DNA of 36,851 nucleotides from Phaeospirillum sp. (GTDB lineage: Bacteria > Pseudomonadota > Alphaproteobacteria > Rhodospirillales > Magnetospirillaceae), in the NCBI GenBank assembly GCA_030824585.1, contig JAVBXM010000225.1, forward strand, positions 1 to 36,851. Reading direction: 5' to 3'. Under the pieces are notes generated by a model that saw nothing but the letters and a program-made list of their open reading frames with translations, was not told the origin of the DNA and did not search any database. Positions 1 through 7,762 of the stretch are shown in pieces. Position 1 is the first letter of the stretch; every line of letters starts with the position of its first letter. Position numbers and translations under genes: made by a program.

Positions 1-1
1 G

Positions 2-1525
2 AAGGCCCCCGACCCCGATACGGTCGGCGCCCTCGACGAGGCCCAGGGCGGCCTTGGCATGGGCATGTGGCACGGCACTCCGGCGGCCACCGTGCGCAAG
101 ATGCTGCCGGCCCTGCCCGCCGCCGCCGGCTCGCGGGCGGTTCACGCCCTGACCCGCCGCCTGCTGCTGTCGGCGGCCAAGGCGCCCGAGGGCAATCGCG
201 GCCAGACTCCCTCGCTGCTGGAATTGCGGGCCGAGCGCCTGTTCGCCATGGGCGAGATCGACGGCCTGGCCACCCTGCTCAAGGCGGCGCCCGCTTCCCT
301 GGCTTCGCCGGGCCTGTCGCGGCTCAAGGTGGATACCTGGCTGCTGGCCGACGATGCCAAGGCCGCCTGCGCCGAGGCCGCCATCATGGCCCAGACGGCG
401 GCGCCCGATCCCCGCCTGGCGGTGTTCTGCCAGATTTCCGCCGGCAAGGCCCTGGAAGCCGGCATGGCCATCGACATGATGCGCGAGCGCAAGGACGCCG
501 ACCACGCCTTCATCGCCGCCGCCGAGGCCATGGCCGGCACCCCGCCCGGCAAGGTGGACAAGCTGCCCAATCCCACGCCGCTGCATCTGGCCGCCTTCAA
601 GGCCGCCAAGCTGCCGCTGCCCGCCGATACCGTCGCCAATGCCCCGCCGGCCATGCTGCGCGCCATCGCCGACAACCCCGGCATGGCCGCCGACCTGCGG
701 ATCGCCGCCGCCGAGCGGGCCGAGGCGCTGGGCATTCTCGACGCCGATGCCGTGCGCAAGCTGATGGCGGCGGTGACCTTCACCCCGGCCGAACAGCAGG
801 CGGCGGGGACCCAGGGCGACAAGACGCCCAAGGGCCGCGCCCTGTGGCTGCGCGCCGTCGGCGCCGAGGCGGTTCCCAGCGTGCGCGCCGAACTGATCGC
901 CCGCATCCTGCTGGCGGCGGCGGAGCGCCATGCCTTTTCCGCCACCGCGCGGCTTTACGCCCCGCTGATCGCCGAGTTGAAGCCGGCGCCGGACCTGGCC
1001 ACCGCTTCGCCCATGCTGGCCCGCGCCCTGTACGCGGCGGGCCGCCCCGAGGCGGCCGGCCACTGGCTGACCCTGGCCAAGACCGACCCGGCCGCCGCCA
1101 AGCTGGCCGCCGGCCTGTGGCCGCTGGCCCGCCTCGGCCGCGTCGGTCTCGACACCAGCCCGGCCGATTCCTTTGCCGGCTGGCTGGAAAGCTCCCAGTT
1201 GAACGAGCGCCGCACCGTGGTGACCTTGGCCATGCTGCAGGCGGTGGGCGAGGCCGTCCCCGCCTCCGCCTGGCTGGCCCATGCCACCGGCACCGCCACC
1301 GGCCCCGGCCCCAAGCCGGCGGTGAAGGCCCTGCTGCGCGCCGCCGCCGAAGGAACGCGCCGGGCCGAGACGGTATTGCTGTCGGCGGTCGCCCTGGGCG
1401 AGGCCGGGCTGGACGGCGTCGATCCCGATACCCTGAACCGGGTGGTGGTGTTCCTGCGTCAGGCCGGGTTCGAGCGCGACGCCCGCGACCTGGCCATCGA
1501 AGCGGTGCTGGCCAACGGCGGATGA
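2..1525 (+). CDS. Long Ala-rich helical protein of unknown function (5' end outside window)
   Basis: The frame is open from base 2, so the true start lies upstream; 507 residues are visible. The protein is dominated by Ala, Leu, Arg and Glu in short amphipathic helices with recurring A-x-x-A-E patterns, resembling tetratricopeptide/HEAT-like solenoids, but I can name no domain. No membrane segment or catalytic motif is visible in the part present. Its TGA stop overlaps the xerD ATG in an ATGA arrangement (ATG at 1522), so the two are probably translationally coupled. A role together with xerD is not implied by sequence. Such low-complexity Ala-rich proteins attract unreliable automatic names, so it is left unnamed. 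Confidence 0.8.
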   Translation, partial: KAPDPDTVGALDEAQGGLGMGMWHGTPAATVRKMLPALPAAAGSRAVHALTRRLLLSAAKAPEGNRGQTPSLLELRAERLFAMGEIDGLATLLKAAPASLASPGLSRLKVDTWLLADDAKAACAEAAIMAQTAAPDPRLAVFCQISAGKALEAGMAIDMMRERKDADHAFIAAAEAMAGTPPGKVDKLPNPTPLHLAAFKAAKLPLPADTVANAPPAMLRAIADNPGMAADLRIAAAERAEALGILDADAVRKLMAAVTFTPAEQQAAGTQGDKTPKGRALWLRAVGAEAVPSVRAELIARILLAAAERHAFSATARLYAPLIAELKPAPDLATASPMLARALYAAGRPEAAGHWLTLAKTDPAAAKLAAGLWPLARLGRVGLDTSPADSFAGWLESSQLNERRTVVTLAMLQAVGEAVPASAWLAHATGTATGPGPKPAVKALLRAAAEGTRRAETVLLSAVALGEAGLDGVDPDTLNRVVVFLRQAGFERDARDLAIEAVLANGG

Positions 1526-2448
1526 GCGCCCCCGTGGACCGGCATACCGAGTCCTTTCTCGAGATGATGCAGGTCGAACGGGGCGCCAGCCCCAACACGC
1601 TGGATGCCTATGGCCGCGATCTGGCCGACTTCTCCGACTTCCTGGCCGGGCGCGGCCTGCGCCCGCTGAACGCCGACGACCGGGCGGTCGCCGCCTATAT
1701 CGCCCGTCAGGCGGAGATCGGCATGGCGGCCCGCACCCAGGCGCGGCGCCTGTCCTGCCTGAGGCAATTCTACGGCTTCGCCTTCGCCGAGCGCCTGCGC
1801 CCCGACGACCCCACCGCCAACATCGACGCGCCGCGCCTGGGCCGGCCGCTGCCCAAATACCTGCGCAAGGAGGAGGTGAACGCCCTGCTGGACGCCGCCC
1901 GCCTGCTGGAGGGATCGGAGGGCATCTTGATGACGGCGCTGCTGGAGACCCTCTACGCCGCCGGGCTGCGCGTTTCGGAACTGGTGTCGCTGCCGCTGTC
2001 CACCGTGGCCCGCGATCCGTCGGTGCTGGTGGTGCGCGGCAAGGGTTCCAAGGAGCGCATGGTGCCGCTGTCCGACCCGGCCCGCGCCGCCCTGGCCGCC
2101 TGGAAGACCGAACGGGCCGCCCTGTTGCCCAAATCCAAGCCGTCGCGCTGGCTGTTCCCGTCCTCCGGCGCCTCGGGCCATCTCACCCGCTCGGGTTTCG
2201 CCAGGATGCTGGCCCGCGCCGCGATCAAGGCCGGCCTCGATCCCGCCAAGGTGTCGCCGCACGTGCTGCGCCACTCCTTCGCCAGCCACCTGCTGGCCGG
2301 CGGCGCCGATCTCAGGAGCGTGCAGGAGATGCTGGGCCACGCCGATATCGCCACCACCGAAATCTACACCCACCTGATCGACGACGAGGCCGGCCGGCTG
2401 GTGCGCGCCCACCATCCGCTGGCGGGAAAGCCCTTGCGGAAGGAATAA
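1522..2448 (+). CDS. xerD: Tyrosine site-specific recombinase XerD
   Basis: 308 residues, the usual XerC/XerD length. The family resolves chromosome dimers at dif together with its XerC partner and FtsK. An N-terminal SAM-like core-binding domain (about 8-92, with SPNTLDAYGRDL) precedes the catalytic domain (about 110-300). The full active-site set is visible: R150 (AAGLRVSEL), K174 (RGKGSKER), H247 and R250 (SPHVLRHSFA), H273 (LGHADIATT) and the nucleophile Y282 (EIYTHL). The ATG at 1522 overlaps the preceding stop and places the family N-terminus correctly. XerD is preferred over XerC from the GGADLRSVQEMLGHADI stretch, but the two are close paralogues. There is no neighbouring phage or integron gene, so a housekeeping role is likely. 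Confidence 0.88.
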   Translation: MSAPVDRHTESFLEMMQVERGASPNTLDAYGRDLADFSDFLAGRGLRPLNADDRAVAAYIARQAEIGMAARTQARRLSCLRQFYGFAFAERLRPDDPTANIDAPRLGRPLPKYLRKEEVNALLDAARLLEGSEGILMTALLETLYAAGLRVSELVSLPLSTVARDPSVLVVRGKGSKERMVPLSDPARAALAAWKTERAALLPKSKPSRWLFPSSGASGHLTRSGFARMLARAAIKAGLDPAKVSPHVLRHSFASHLLAGGADLRSVQEMLGHADIATTEIYTHLIDDEAGRLVRAHHPLAGKPLRKE

Positions 2449-2475
2449 GCCCCCGGCTGGCGCCTATGCCTTGGC

Positions 2476-2533
2476 GCATATGCACTTATTTGTTGCAAAA
2501 TACCTGATCTTCCGATAAGCATAAACACTTATT
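2476..2533. repeat. Imperfect 15-bp direct repeat upstream of the small HTH gene
   Basis: GCATATGCACTTATT (2476-2490) and GCATAAACACTTATT (2519-2533) match at 13 of 15 positions, with starts 43 bp apart. They lie in the only clearly A/T-rich stretch between xerD and the HTH gene. A TTGACA hexamer follows at 2548-2553, with no good -10 at 16-18 bp. The arrangement could be a pair of operator half-sites, possibly for autoregulation by the HTH protein. That is inference. Confidence 0.45.
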
Positions 2534-2653
2534 CCCGTTTCGTTCCGTTGACAGCCCCGTCTCCACCCGCCAATTCTGTAAGCGTCCAAGGGGATTTCGC
2601 CTTGATTCTCAAGGCGTCTGCATCAGCCGCTCGGGTTGGGGAGAGCATAGAGC

Positions 2654-2884
2654 ATGACGGACGACGAGTTCACGGAAACGTTGCGGAGGCTGGGTCTGTC
2701 CCAAGCCGCCCTGGCCCGGCTGCTCGACGACCTCGGCGAGCAGCAGCCCGCCCCCACCACGGTGTGGCGCTGGGCCGACGGCCGTTCGCGGGTTCCCATC
2801 GGGGTCGGCGCCCTGCTGCGTCTGCTGGAACAACTGCCCGCCGACCTGCGCAATCAGGTCACCCGCAAGGCCCTGCGGGCCTGA
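2654..2884 (+). CDS. Small helix-turn-helix DNA-binding protein
   Basis: 76 residues, essentially a single HTH domain. Helix 2/3 of a Cro/XRE-like fold reads LSQAALARLLDDL (15-27), followed by TTVWRWADGRSRVP (35-48), where W-R-W-A-x-G is the typical recognition-helix and turn pattern. A C-terminal amphipathic helix (GALLRLLEQLP) probably dimerises. ATG at 2654 has GGGGAG at 2638-2643, spaced about 10 bases. The gene stands alone between xerD and a strong bidirectional terminator. An imperfect direct repeat lies upstream. No partner toxin is seen, so the regulated target is unknown; autoregulation is a guess. Confidence 0.8.
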   Translation: MTDDEFTETLRRLGLSQAALARLLDDLGEQQPAPTTVWRWADGRSRVPIGVGALLRLLEQLPADLRNQVTRKALRA

Positions 2885-2892
2885 CAGCAAAA

Positions 2893-2914
2893 AGGGCCGC
2901 CCAAGGGCGGCCCT
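2893..2914. terminator. Bidirectional terminator between HTH gene and epimerase
   Basis: AGGGCCGCCC (2893-2902) pairs perfectly with GGGCGGCCCT (2905-2914). It is flanked by an A-run on the left (2889-2893) and TGATCGTTT on the right, so it can serve both convergent genes. With a realistic 4-base loop the stem is 9 bp. Confidence 0.75.
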
Positions 2915-2941
2915 GATCGTTTCCCAATGGCCGGGATGCCC

Positions 2942-3949
2942 TCAGGCCGCCTTGTCGCCGCCGGCCTGCGACGCCTTGCCGTAGCGCTTCATGTAAAGCG
3001 GCAGGATCGCCTCGGCCGAGGTGGGGGCGATGCCCAACTCGCCCAGGCCCGGCTTGCCGCCGCGCACCACGTTGTCCACCTTCATCATCCGCACCTGATC
3101 CTTGGTCAGCAGCGGCGACGGCAGCATCTGCAGGAAGGTGGCCTGCAGCATACCCAGGCCGAACGGCAGCGGCACCAGGGTGCGCCGACGGCCGGTGGAG
3201 GTCATCACCAGTTCCATGATCTCCTTCATGGAATAGCGGCGCGGCCCGCCCAGTTCGAAGGTCTTGCCGGCATGGCGGGAATCGTCGAGCATCTGGACGA
3301 CGGCCTGGGCCACGTCGGAGACGCTGACCGGCTGGAAGATGGGGCCGCCCGAACCGAACAGGTCGATGGAGCAGCCGTTCTCGCCGCATACCGGCTTGAA
3401 GCCGTCGCCGGTGAATACCGGCAGCACCGGCGACACCATGGCCAGCTTGCCGAAGCGGTTGAAGAAGTCGTCATCGGGGCCGAACACCACCGAGGGGCGC
3501 ACGATGCAGGCGCCGGGGAAGGCGGCCAGCACCGCCTCCTCGCCCGCGGCCTTGGAGCGGGCATAGGCGGCCTCGGAATTCTTGTCGGCGCCCAGGGCGG
3601 ACATGTGGACCAGACGGGAAACACCGGCCGCCTTGGCCGCCGCCGCCACGTTGGCGGCCCCCTTCACATGGATGGCGTCGAAGGTGGCCCGGCCGCTCTC
3701 ATAAAGAATGCCCACCAGATTGACCACCGCGTCGACGCCGGCCACCGCCATGGCCACCGACTTGGGGTCGGTGATGTCGGCGCGCAGCGGCGTCACCTGG
3801 CCCACGTCGCCCATGGGCTTCAAGAACTCGGCGGCGATGGGGTCGCGTACCGCGGCGCGCACCACCCAGCCCTGGGCGGCGAGGCGCTTGACCACGTTCC
3901 TGCCGATGAAGCCCGATCCCCCGAAAACCGTGACTACGCGCCGAGCCAT
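2942..3949 (-). CDS. NAD(P)-binding NDUFA9-like dehydrogenase/epimerase
   Basis: 335 residues with an N-terminal Rossmann fold: VTVFGGSGFIG (6-16) is the GxxGxxG nucleotide site. S117 (HMSALG) and Y129-x3-K133 (YARSK) match the extended-SDR triad. The sequence resembles the complex I NDUFA9 / 39-kDa subunit-like family widespread in Alphaproteobacteria, whose bacterial members have no firmly established substrate. The C-terminal half (about 190-320) carries the atypical substrate region. ATG at 3949 has GGAGGG 6-7 bases upstream on the minus strand. A candidate promoter lies at 4007-4036 and a GC hairpin in the leader at 3969-3987. It is monocistronic and convergent with the HTH gene. Confidence 0.85.
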   Translation of the reverse strand: MARRVVTVFGGSGFIGRNVVKRLAAQGWVVRAAVRDPIAAEFLKPMGDVGQVTPLRADITDPKSVAMAVAGVDAVVNLVGILYESGRATFDAIHVKGAANVAAAAKAAGVSRLVHMSALGADKNSEAAYARSKAAGEEAVLAAFPGACIVRPSVVFGPDDDFFNRFGKLAMVSPVLPVFTGDGFKPVCGENGCSIDLFGSGGPIFQPVSVSDVAQAVVQMLDDSRHAGKTFELGGPRRYSMKEIMELVMTSTGRRRTLVPLPFGLGMLQATFLQMLPSPLLTKDQVRMMKVDNVVRGGKPGLGELGIAPTSAEAILPLYMKRYGKASQAGGDKAA

Positions 3950-3968
3950 GCCGTCCCTCCGTTTGCCC

Positions 3969-3987
3969 GGCGGCGCCTCGCGCCGCC
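3969..3987. other. GC hairpin in the leader of the epimerase gene
   Basis: GGCGGCGC (3969-3976) pairs perfectly with GCGCCGCC (3980-3987) across a 3-base loop. It lies in the 5' leader of the minus-strand gene, about 20 bases upstream of its start codon and next to its Shine-Dalgarno. No T-run follows, so it is not a normal terminator. Function unknown. Confidence 0.4.
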
Positions 3988-4006
3988 TCGTCCTTATTTG
4001 GGTCGG

Positions 4007-4036
4007 AAGCTAGCCCATAAGCCGCCCGGGTGTAAA
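4007..4036 (-). promoter_or_regulatory. Candidate promoter for the epimerase gene
   Basis: On the minus strand TTTACA (4036-4031) lies 18 bp from TAGCTT (4012-4007). The -35 matches TTGACA at 5 of 6 positions; the -10 is weak (3 of 6). The implied leader is about 50 bases. Confidence 0.4.
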
Positions 4037-4084
4037 GGGCGGGGGACCGAAACCAAAAAAGCGGAACGCCGCGAAAAAACATCG

Positions 4085-4113
4085 TTGACACCGCCCTCCG
4101 CCTCGAATATTTC
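4085..4113 (+). promoter_or_regulatory. Promoter of tRNA-Leu
   Basis: A consensus TTGACA (4085-4090) is spaced exactly 17 bp from TATTTC (4108-4113). Transcription would start near 4120, about 30 bases before the mature tRNA 5' end, which is normal for a tRNA leader. Confidence 0.65.
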
Positions 4114-4152
4114 TTCGCGCCTCGGACGGCTGAGGCGGTTCGGGAGCTACCT

Positions 4153-4239
4153 GCCCAGGTGGCGGAATTGGTAGACGCGCACGGTTCAGGTCCGTGTGGC
4201 AGTGATGTCGTGGAAGTTCGAGTCTTCTCCTGGGCACCA
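4153..4239 (+). tRNA. tRNA-Leu (anticodon CAG)
   Basis: A complete class II tRNA with encoded CCA. The acceptor stem GCCCAGG (4153-4159) pairs with CCTGGGC (4229-4235), followed by ACCA. The anticodon stem CACGG/CCGTG encloses loop TTCAGGT, giving anticodon CAG (reads CUG, the dominant Leu codon of this genome). A long variable arm precedes T-arm GGAAG-TTCGAGT-CTTCT (4212-4228). The long variable arm and A-x-G-T-T-C-A-G-G-type anticodon loop fit leucine. The RNase D gene, a tRNA-processing exonuclease family, begins 88 bases downstream and may be co-transcribed. Confidence 0.97.
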
Positions 4240-4326
4240 TCTCTACAACCGCGGCGCGGTCTAGCTGATGGACACATCGGACGCGGAGCCGCCCTTTCCC
4301 AACCGGGGAAATGAAGGAGCGGCTCC

Positions 4327-4938
4327 GTGACCGTTTTCTACCACAAGAACGATCTTCCGGACGGCCTCGACCTCGGCAAGATTGTCGCCATCGATTCCGA
4401 GACCATGGGCCTCAACCTGCAGCGCGACCGCCTGTGCGTGGTACAGTTGTCGGCCGGCGACGGCGACGCCCACGTGGTCCACTATCCCAAGCCCGAGTGG
4501 AGCTCTCCCAATCTGGTGCGGATGCTGTCCGACACCTCGGTGACCAAGCTGTTCCACTTCGCCCGCTTCGACGTGGCCATGCTGCGGCGCCATCTGGGCG
4601 TGCGCTGCAATCCGGTATTCTGCACCAAGATCGCCTCCAAGCTGACCCGGACCAACACCGAGGGCCACAGCCTCAAGGCGCTGTGCAAGGAATTCCTCAA
4701 CGTCGACCTCTCCAAGCTGCAGCAGAGCTCGGATTGGGGCGCCCCCGAGCTGAACGCCGACCAGTTGGCCTATGCCGCGTCGGACGTATTGTACCTGCAC
4801 CAGCTCAAGGACCGCCTGGACGCCCTGCTGGACCGCGAGGGCCGCCGCGCCCTGGCCGAGGCCTGCTTCGCCTTCCTGCCCGACCGCGCCGACCTGGACC
4901 TGGCCGGCTGGGACGCCGAGGACATCTTCTCGCACTAG
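4327..4938 (+). CDS. rnd: Short-form ribonuclease D (DEDDy 3'-5' exonuclease)
   Basis: 203 residues. RNase D trims the 3' ends of tRNA precursors and other small RNAs. The four acidic residues and Tyr of the DEDDy fold are visible: D23 and E25 (AIDSETMGL), D82 (ARFDVAM), and Y149 with D153 (YAASDVLYL). The protein ends just after the exonuclease domain. It lacks the two HRDC domains that bring E. coli RNase D to about 375 residues; this short form is common in Alphaproteobacteria. The start is GTG at 4327 with AAGGAG at 4314-4319, 7 bases upstream. It follows tRNA-Leu directly. Confidence 0.9.
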   Translation: MTVFYHKNDLPDGLDLGKIVAIDSETMGLNLQRDRLCVVQLSAGDGDAHVVHYPKPEWSSPNLVRMLSDTSVTKLFHFARFDVAMLRRHLGVRCNPVFCTKIASKLTRTNTEGHSLKALCKEFLNVDLSKLQQSSDWGAPELNADQLAYAASDVLYLHQLKDRLDALLDREGRRALAEACFAFLPDRADLDLAGWDAEDIFSH

Positions 4939-4939
4939 C

Positions 4940-4963
4940 CAGCCGCGGGCTGTCACGATTTTT
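4940..4963 (+). terminator. Weak candidate terminator after rnd
   Basis: CAGCC (4940-4944) pairs with GGCTG (4948-4952) around GCG, followed a few bases later by TTTTT (4959-4963). The stem is only 5 bp, so termination would be partial. Confidence 0.3.
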
Positions 4964-5003
4964 CCTGGAATGCACGAAACGGACCAACCGGACTCGTTTT
5001 GCC

Positions 5004-5031
5004 TTTCCGTCCCACCACCGTTGCGTATAGT
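5004..5031 (+). promoter_or_regulatory. Candidate promoter of the kdsD-lpt operon
   Basis: TATAGT (5026-5031) matches the -10 consensus at 5 of 6 positions and lies 55 bases before the kdsD ATG. The best -35 at 16 bp (TTTCCG, 5004-5009) is poor. Two related sequences beginning ACGGACCA and ending CCGGAC (4979-4993, 5060-5079) flank the -10. Only the -10 is convincing. Confidence 0.35.
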
Positions 5032-5085
5032 TATGCACCCTCGCCGCCCTGGGCGGGGAACGGACCAGCCTGACCGGACCCATTG

Positions 5086-6051
5086 ATGACCGCCGATTCC
5101 GACGCCCTTGCCATCGCCCGCCGCGTTCTCGCCACCGAGGCCCGCGCGCTGGACTCCCTGGCGGCAAACCTGGACGGCCCCTTTCTCAAGGCCGTGACCC
5201 TGATCGAAGGCGCTCCCGGCCGGGTCATCGTCACCGGCATGGGCAAGAGCGGCCACGTGGCGCGCAAGATCGCCGCCACCATGGCGTCCACCGGCTGCCC
5301 CGCCTTCTACGTCCACCCGGCCGAGGCCAGCCACGGCGACCTGGGCATGGTCACCCGCGACGACGCGGTGGTCGCGCTATCCAATTCGGGCGAGACGCCG
5401 GAACTGGGCGACATCATCGCCTATACCCGGCGCTTCGAGATCGGGCTGATCGGCATCACGTCGCGCGACGGCTCGACCCTGGCCACCGCCTCCGACGTCG
5501 CCCTGGTGCTGCCGCCCAATCCCGAGGCCTGCCCCATGGGGCTGGCGCCCACCACGTCCACCACCATGATGCTGGCCCTGGGCGACGCCCTGGCCGTCAC
5601 CTTGCTGGAGCGCAAGGGCTTCACCGCCGCCGACTTCAAGGTCTTCCATCCCGGCGGCCAGTTGGGCCAGCGCCTGCTCAAGGTCTCCGACCTGATGCAT
5701 GGCGGCGAGGGCCTGCCCCTGGTCGGCGCCGAGACGGCCATGGCCGATGTGCTGCTGGTGATGACCGCCAAGAGCCTGGGCTGCGCCGGCGTGGTGGATT
5801 CCCAGGGCAAACTGGCCGGCATCCTGACCGACGGCGACCTGCGCCGCCACATGAGCCCGGACCTGATCAGCCGGACGGCGGCCCAGGTGATGACCGCCTC
5901 GCCCCGCACCGTGCCGCCCAACCTGCTGGCCGCCGAGGCGCTGCGCCAGATGAACGCGCGCTCCATCACCAGCCTGTTCGTGGTGGAAAGCGACGGGCGC
6001 CCGGTGGGCGTGCTGCATGTCCACGACTGCCTGCGAGCCGGCCTGGCATGA
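5086..6051 (+). CDS. kdsD: D-arabinose-5-phosphate isomerase (KdsD/KpsF family)
   Basis: 321 residues. It interconverts ribulose-5-phosphate and arabinose-5-phosphate, the first step toward Kdo for lipopolysaccharide. An N-terminal SIS sugar-isomerase domain holds GMGKSGHVARK (51-61), HPAEASHGDLGM (77-88) and LSNSGETPEL (98-107). Two CBS repeats fill the last ~120 residues (GILTDGDLRRHM; LFVVESDGRPVGVLHVHD). The ATG at 5086 is chosen over the adjacent in-frame TTG at 5083; the Shine-Dalgarno is weak. Its stop overlaps the lptC start by 4 bases. kdsC, the Kdo-8-phosphate phosphatase gene that follows kdsD in E. coli, is missing here. Confidence 0.92.
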   Translation: MTADSDALAIARRVLATEARALDSLAANLDGPFLKAVTLIEGAPGRVIVTGMGKSGHVARKIAATMASTGCPAFYVHPAEASHGDLGMVTRDDAVVALSNSGETPELGDIIAYTRRFEIGLIGITSRDGSTLATASDVALVLPPNPEACPMGLAPTTSTTMMLALGDALAVTLLERKGFTAADFKVFHPGGQLGQRLLKVSDLMHGGEGLPLVGAETAMADVLLVMTAKSLGCAGVVDSQGKLAGILTDGDLRRHMSPDLISRTAAQVMTASPRTVPPNLLAAEALRQMNARSITSLFVVESDGRPVGVLHVHDCLRAGLA

Positions 6052-6770
6052 GCGTGCGCGCCGATACCGAGTCTCCGCAACGGTCTCCGGCCGAGCGCCC
6101 CCCGGCCAAGCGGCGGCCTCGGGGGCCGCGCCGCGGTCCCTTCACCGATCATTCCCATTTCGTCTCGGCCATGAAGATCGCCCTGCCCGCCCTGGCCGCG
6201 CTGCTGCTGGGCCTGGTGGTGGTGTGGCCCAAGCTGTCGCGCCTGGACAGCGGCTTCAAGCTGGGCTTCGCCAACCTGTCGCCCAAGGCCGTCGACACCC
6301 TGGTGATGAAGAACGCCCGCTATTTCGGCATCGACGAGTCCAACCGCCCCTTCGCGGTCACCGCCGACACCGCCACCCAGGAGCCGGGCAATCAGGACCT
6401 GATCCATCTGGTCAATCCCAAGGCCGACTTCACCTCGAATTCGGGGGCCAATATCGTGGTGGACGCCGTGGCCGGCATCTATCACCAGTCCACCAAGGTG
6501 CTGGACCTGTCGGGCGGCGTGAACCTCTATCACGATACCGGCTACGAGATTCACACCCCCACCGCCACCATGGAGCTTGCCAGCAATTCGGCGCGGGGTT
6601 TTGATCCGGTGGAGGGCCACGGCCCCCAGGGCGCCATCCGCTCCACCGGGTTCGAGATCACCGGCAAGCACCACGACATCACCTTCACCGGCAAGTCGCA
6701 GTTGAACCTGCGCGCCGTAAGCCACAAGGCCCAGGACAAGGGCCGGAGCAAGGGAGCCAAGACGCGATGA
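6048..6770 (+). CDS. lptC: LPS export system protein LptC
   Basis: 240 residues. LptC is the inner-membrane-anchored bridge that passes lipopolysaccharide from LptB2FG to LptA. A basic, Pro/Arg-rich cytoplasmic tail (about 1-42) precedes a single membrane segment (about 44-60, ALPALAALLLGLVVVWP) and a periplasmic beta-jellyroll domain. The tail is longer than in E. coli LptC (whole protein 191 residues). Identification rests on this topology, the pattern of beta strands and position between kdsD and lptA; pairwise similarity in this family is low. It overlaps kdsD and lptA by 4 bases each (ATGA), indicating tight coupling. Confidence 0.88.
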   Translation: MSVRADTESPQRSPAERPPAKRRPRGPRRGPFTDHSHFVSAMKIALPALAALLLGLVVVWPKLSRLDSGFKLGFANLSPKAVDTLVMKNARYFGIDESNRPFAVTADTATQEPGNQDLIHLVNPKADFTSNSGANIVVDAVAGIYHQSTKVLDLSGGVNLYHDTGYEIHTPTATMELASNSARGFDPVEGHGPQGAIRSTGFEITGKHHDITFTGKSQLNLRAVSHKAQDKGRSKGAKTR

Positions 6771-7762
6771 AGCCGCCCGCTCTGATACCGCTGGCCGCCG
6801 CCGTTCTGGGAGCCGCCCTGGCGGCGGCCCTGCCGTCCGCCGCCCTGGCCCAGGGCTTCGAGATGAGCAAGTCCGGCGACCAGCAGATCCAGGTCTACGC
6901 CGACAACGGCATCGAATGGCATTCCGAGGAATTGCGGGTCATCGCGCGCGGCAACGCCCACGCCATCCGCGGCAACATGACGGTGGACGCCGACGTGCTG
7001 ACCGCCCATTACCGCAAGGGCGCCAGCGGCGACGAGATCTGGCGCCTGGACGCCGACGGCAACGTGGTGATCCGCTCGCCCAACGACACCGCCACCGGCC
7101 ACAAGGCCATCTACGACCTGGACAAGGCCATCTTCGTCCTGAAGGGCGCCCCGGCCAAGCTGGTGACCCCCACCGACAGCTACCAGGCCTCGGAAAGCCT
7201 GGAATACTGGGAGCTGAAGAAGATGGCGGTGCTGCGCGGCGACGCCGTCGCCATCCAGCAGGGCGAGAAGACGCTCAAGGCCGACGTGCTGACCGCCCAT
7301 TTCAAGGACAAGGCCGCCGCGCCATCCAAGCCCGGCGCCAAACCGGCACCGGCCGGCCAGCCCAATGCGAAGCCGGGCCAGACGGGTGGCGACGGCGGCG
7401 GGCTGGATCTGCAGCGCGCCGACGCCTATGGCCACGTGGTCATCTTGACCAAGGGCGAGACGGTGACCGGCGACCGCGGCGACTATGACGCCGAAACCGG
7501 TATCGCCACCGTCTCGGGTTCGGTTAAGATCAGCCGCGAAGGCGGTAATCAGCTGGAAGGGGGATGGGCGCACGTGAACCTCAACACCGGGGTCAGCAAG
7601 CTGTTCCCCGTTGCCGCCGGCGGCACCGACAGCGGCCAGAGGGTTCAAGGCGTGTTCATTCCGCAGAAAAAGGGCGATAAGGGCGAGGGGCAGGAAGGCC
7701 AGCCGAAAGGCCGGGCCGGCTTCAGCGGCAACGTGCCGACGCCCGGATCGGGGGAGCGATGA
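6767..7762 (+). CDS. lptA: LPS periplasmic bridge protein LptA (extended form)
   Basis: 331 residues against about 185 in E. coli. A signal peptide (1-28, cleavage after SAALA) precedes OstA/LptA beta-jellyroll segments: [14 protein letters not shown] to about 110, [11 protein letters not shown] to about 180, and [19 protein letters not shown] to about 285. A low-complexity Pro/Ala/Lys/Gly linker (181-213) interrupts the domain, and a basic Gly-rich tail (about 299-331) ends it. LptA oligomerises to carry lipopolysaccharide across the periplasm. It overlaps lptC upstream and lptB downstream (ATG at 7759) by 4 bases each. Confidence 0.9.
   Translation: MKPPALIPLAAAVLGAALAAALPSAALAQGFEMSKSGDQQIQVYADNGIEWHSEELRVIARGNAHAIRGNMTVDADVLTAHYRKGASGDEIWRLDADGNVVIRSPNDTATGHKAIYDLDKAIFVLKGAPAKLVTPTDSYQASESLEYWELKKMAVLRGDAVAIQQGEKTLKADVLTAHFKDKAAAPSKPGAKPAPAGQPNAKPGQTGGDGGGLDLQRADAYGHVVILTKGETVTGDRGDYDAETGIATVSGSVKISREGGNQLEGGWAHVNLNTGVSKLFPVAAGGTDSGQRVQGVFIPQKKGDKGEGQEGQPKGRAGFSGNVPTPGSGER

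Noticed and set aside
67-1521. Open frame in +1 register through the first gene that continues into xerD
   Set aside because: Arg/Pro/Gly-rich shadow typical of out-of-frame GC-rich sequence. The real xerD start is the ATG at 1522, and the other frame has normal codon positions.
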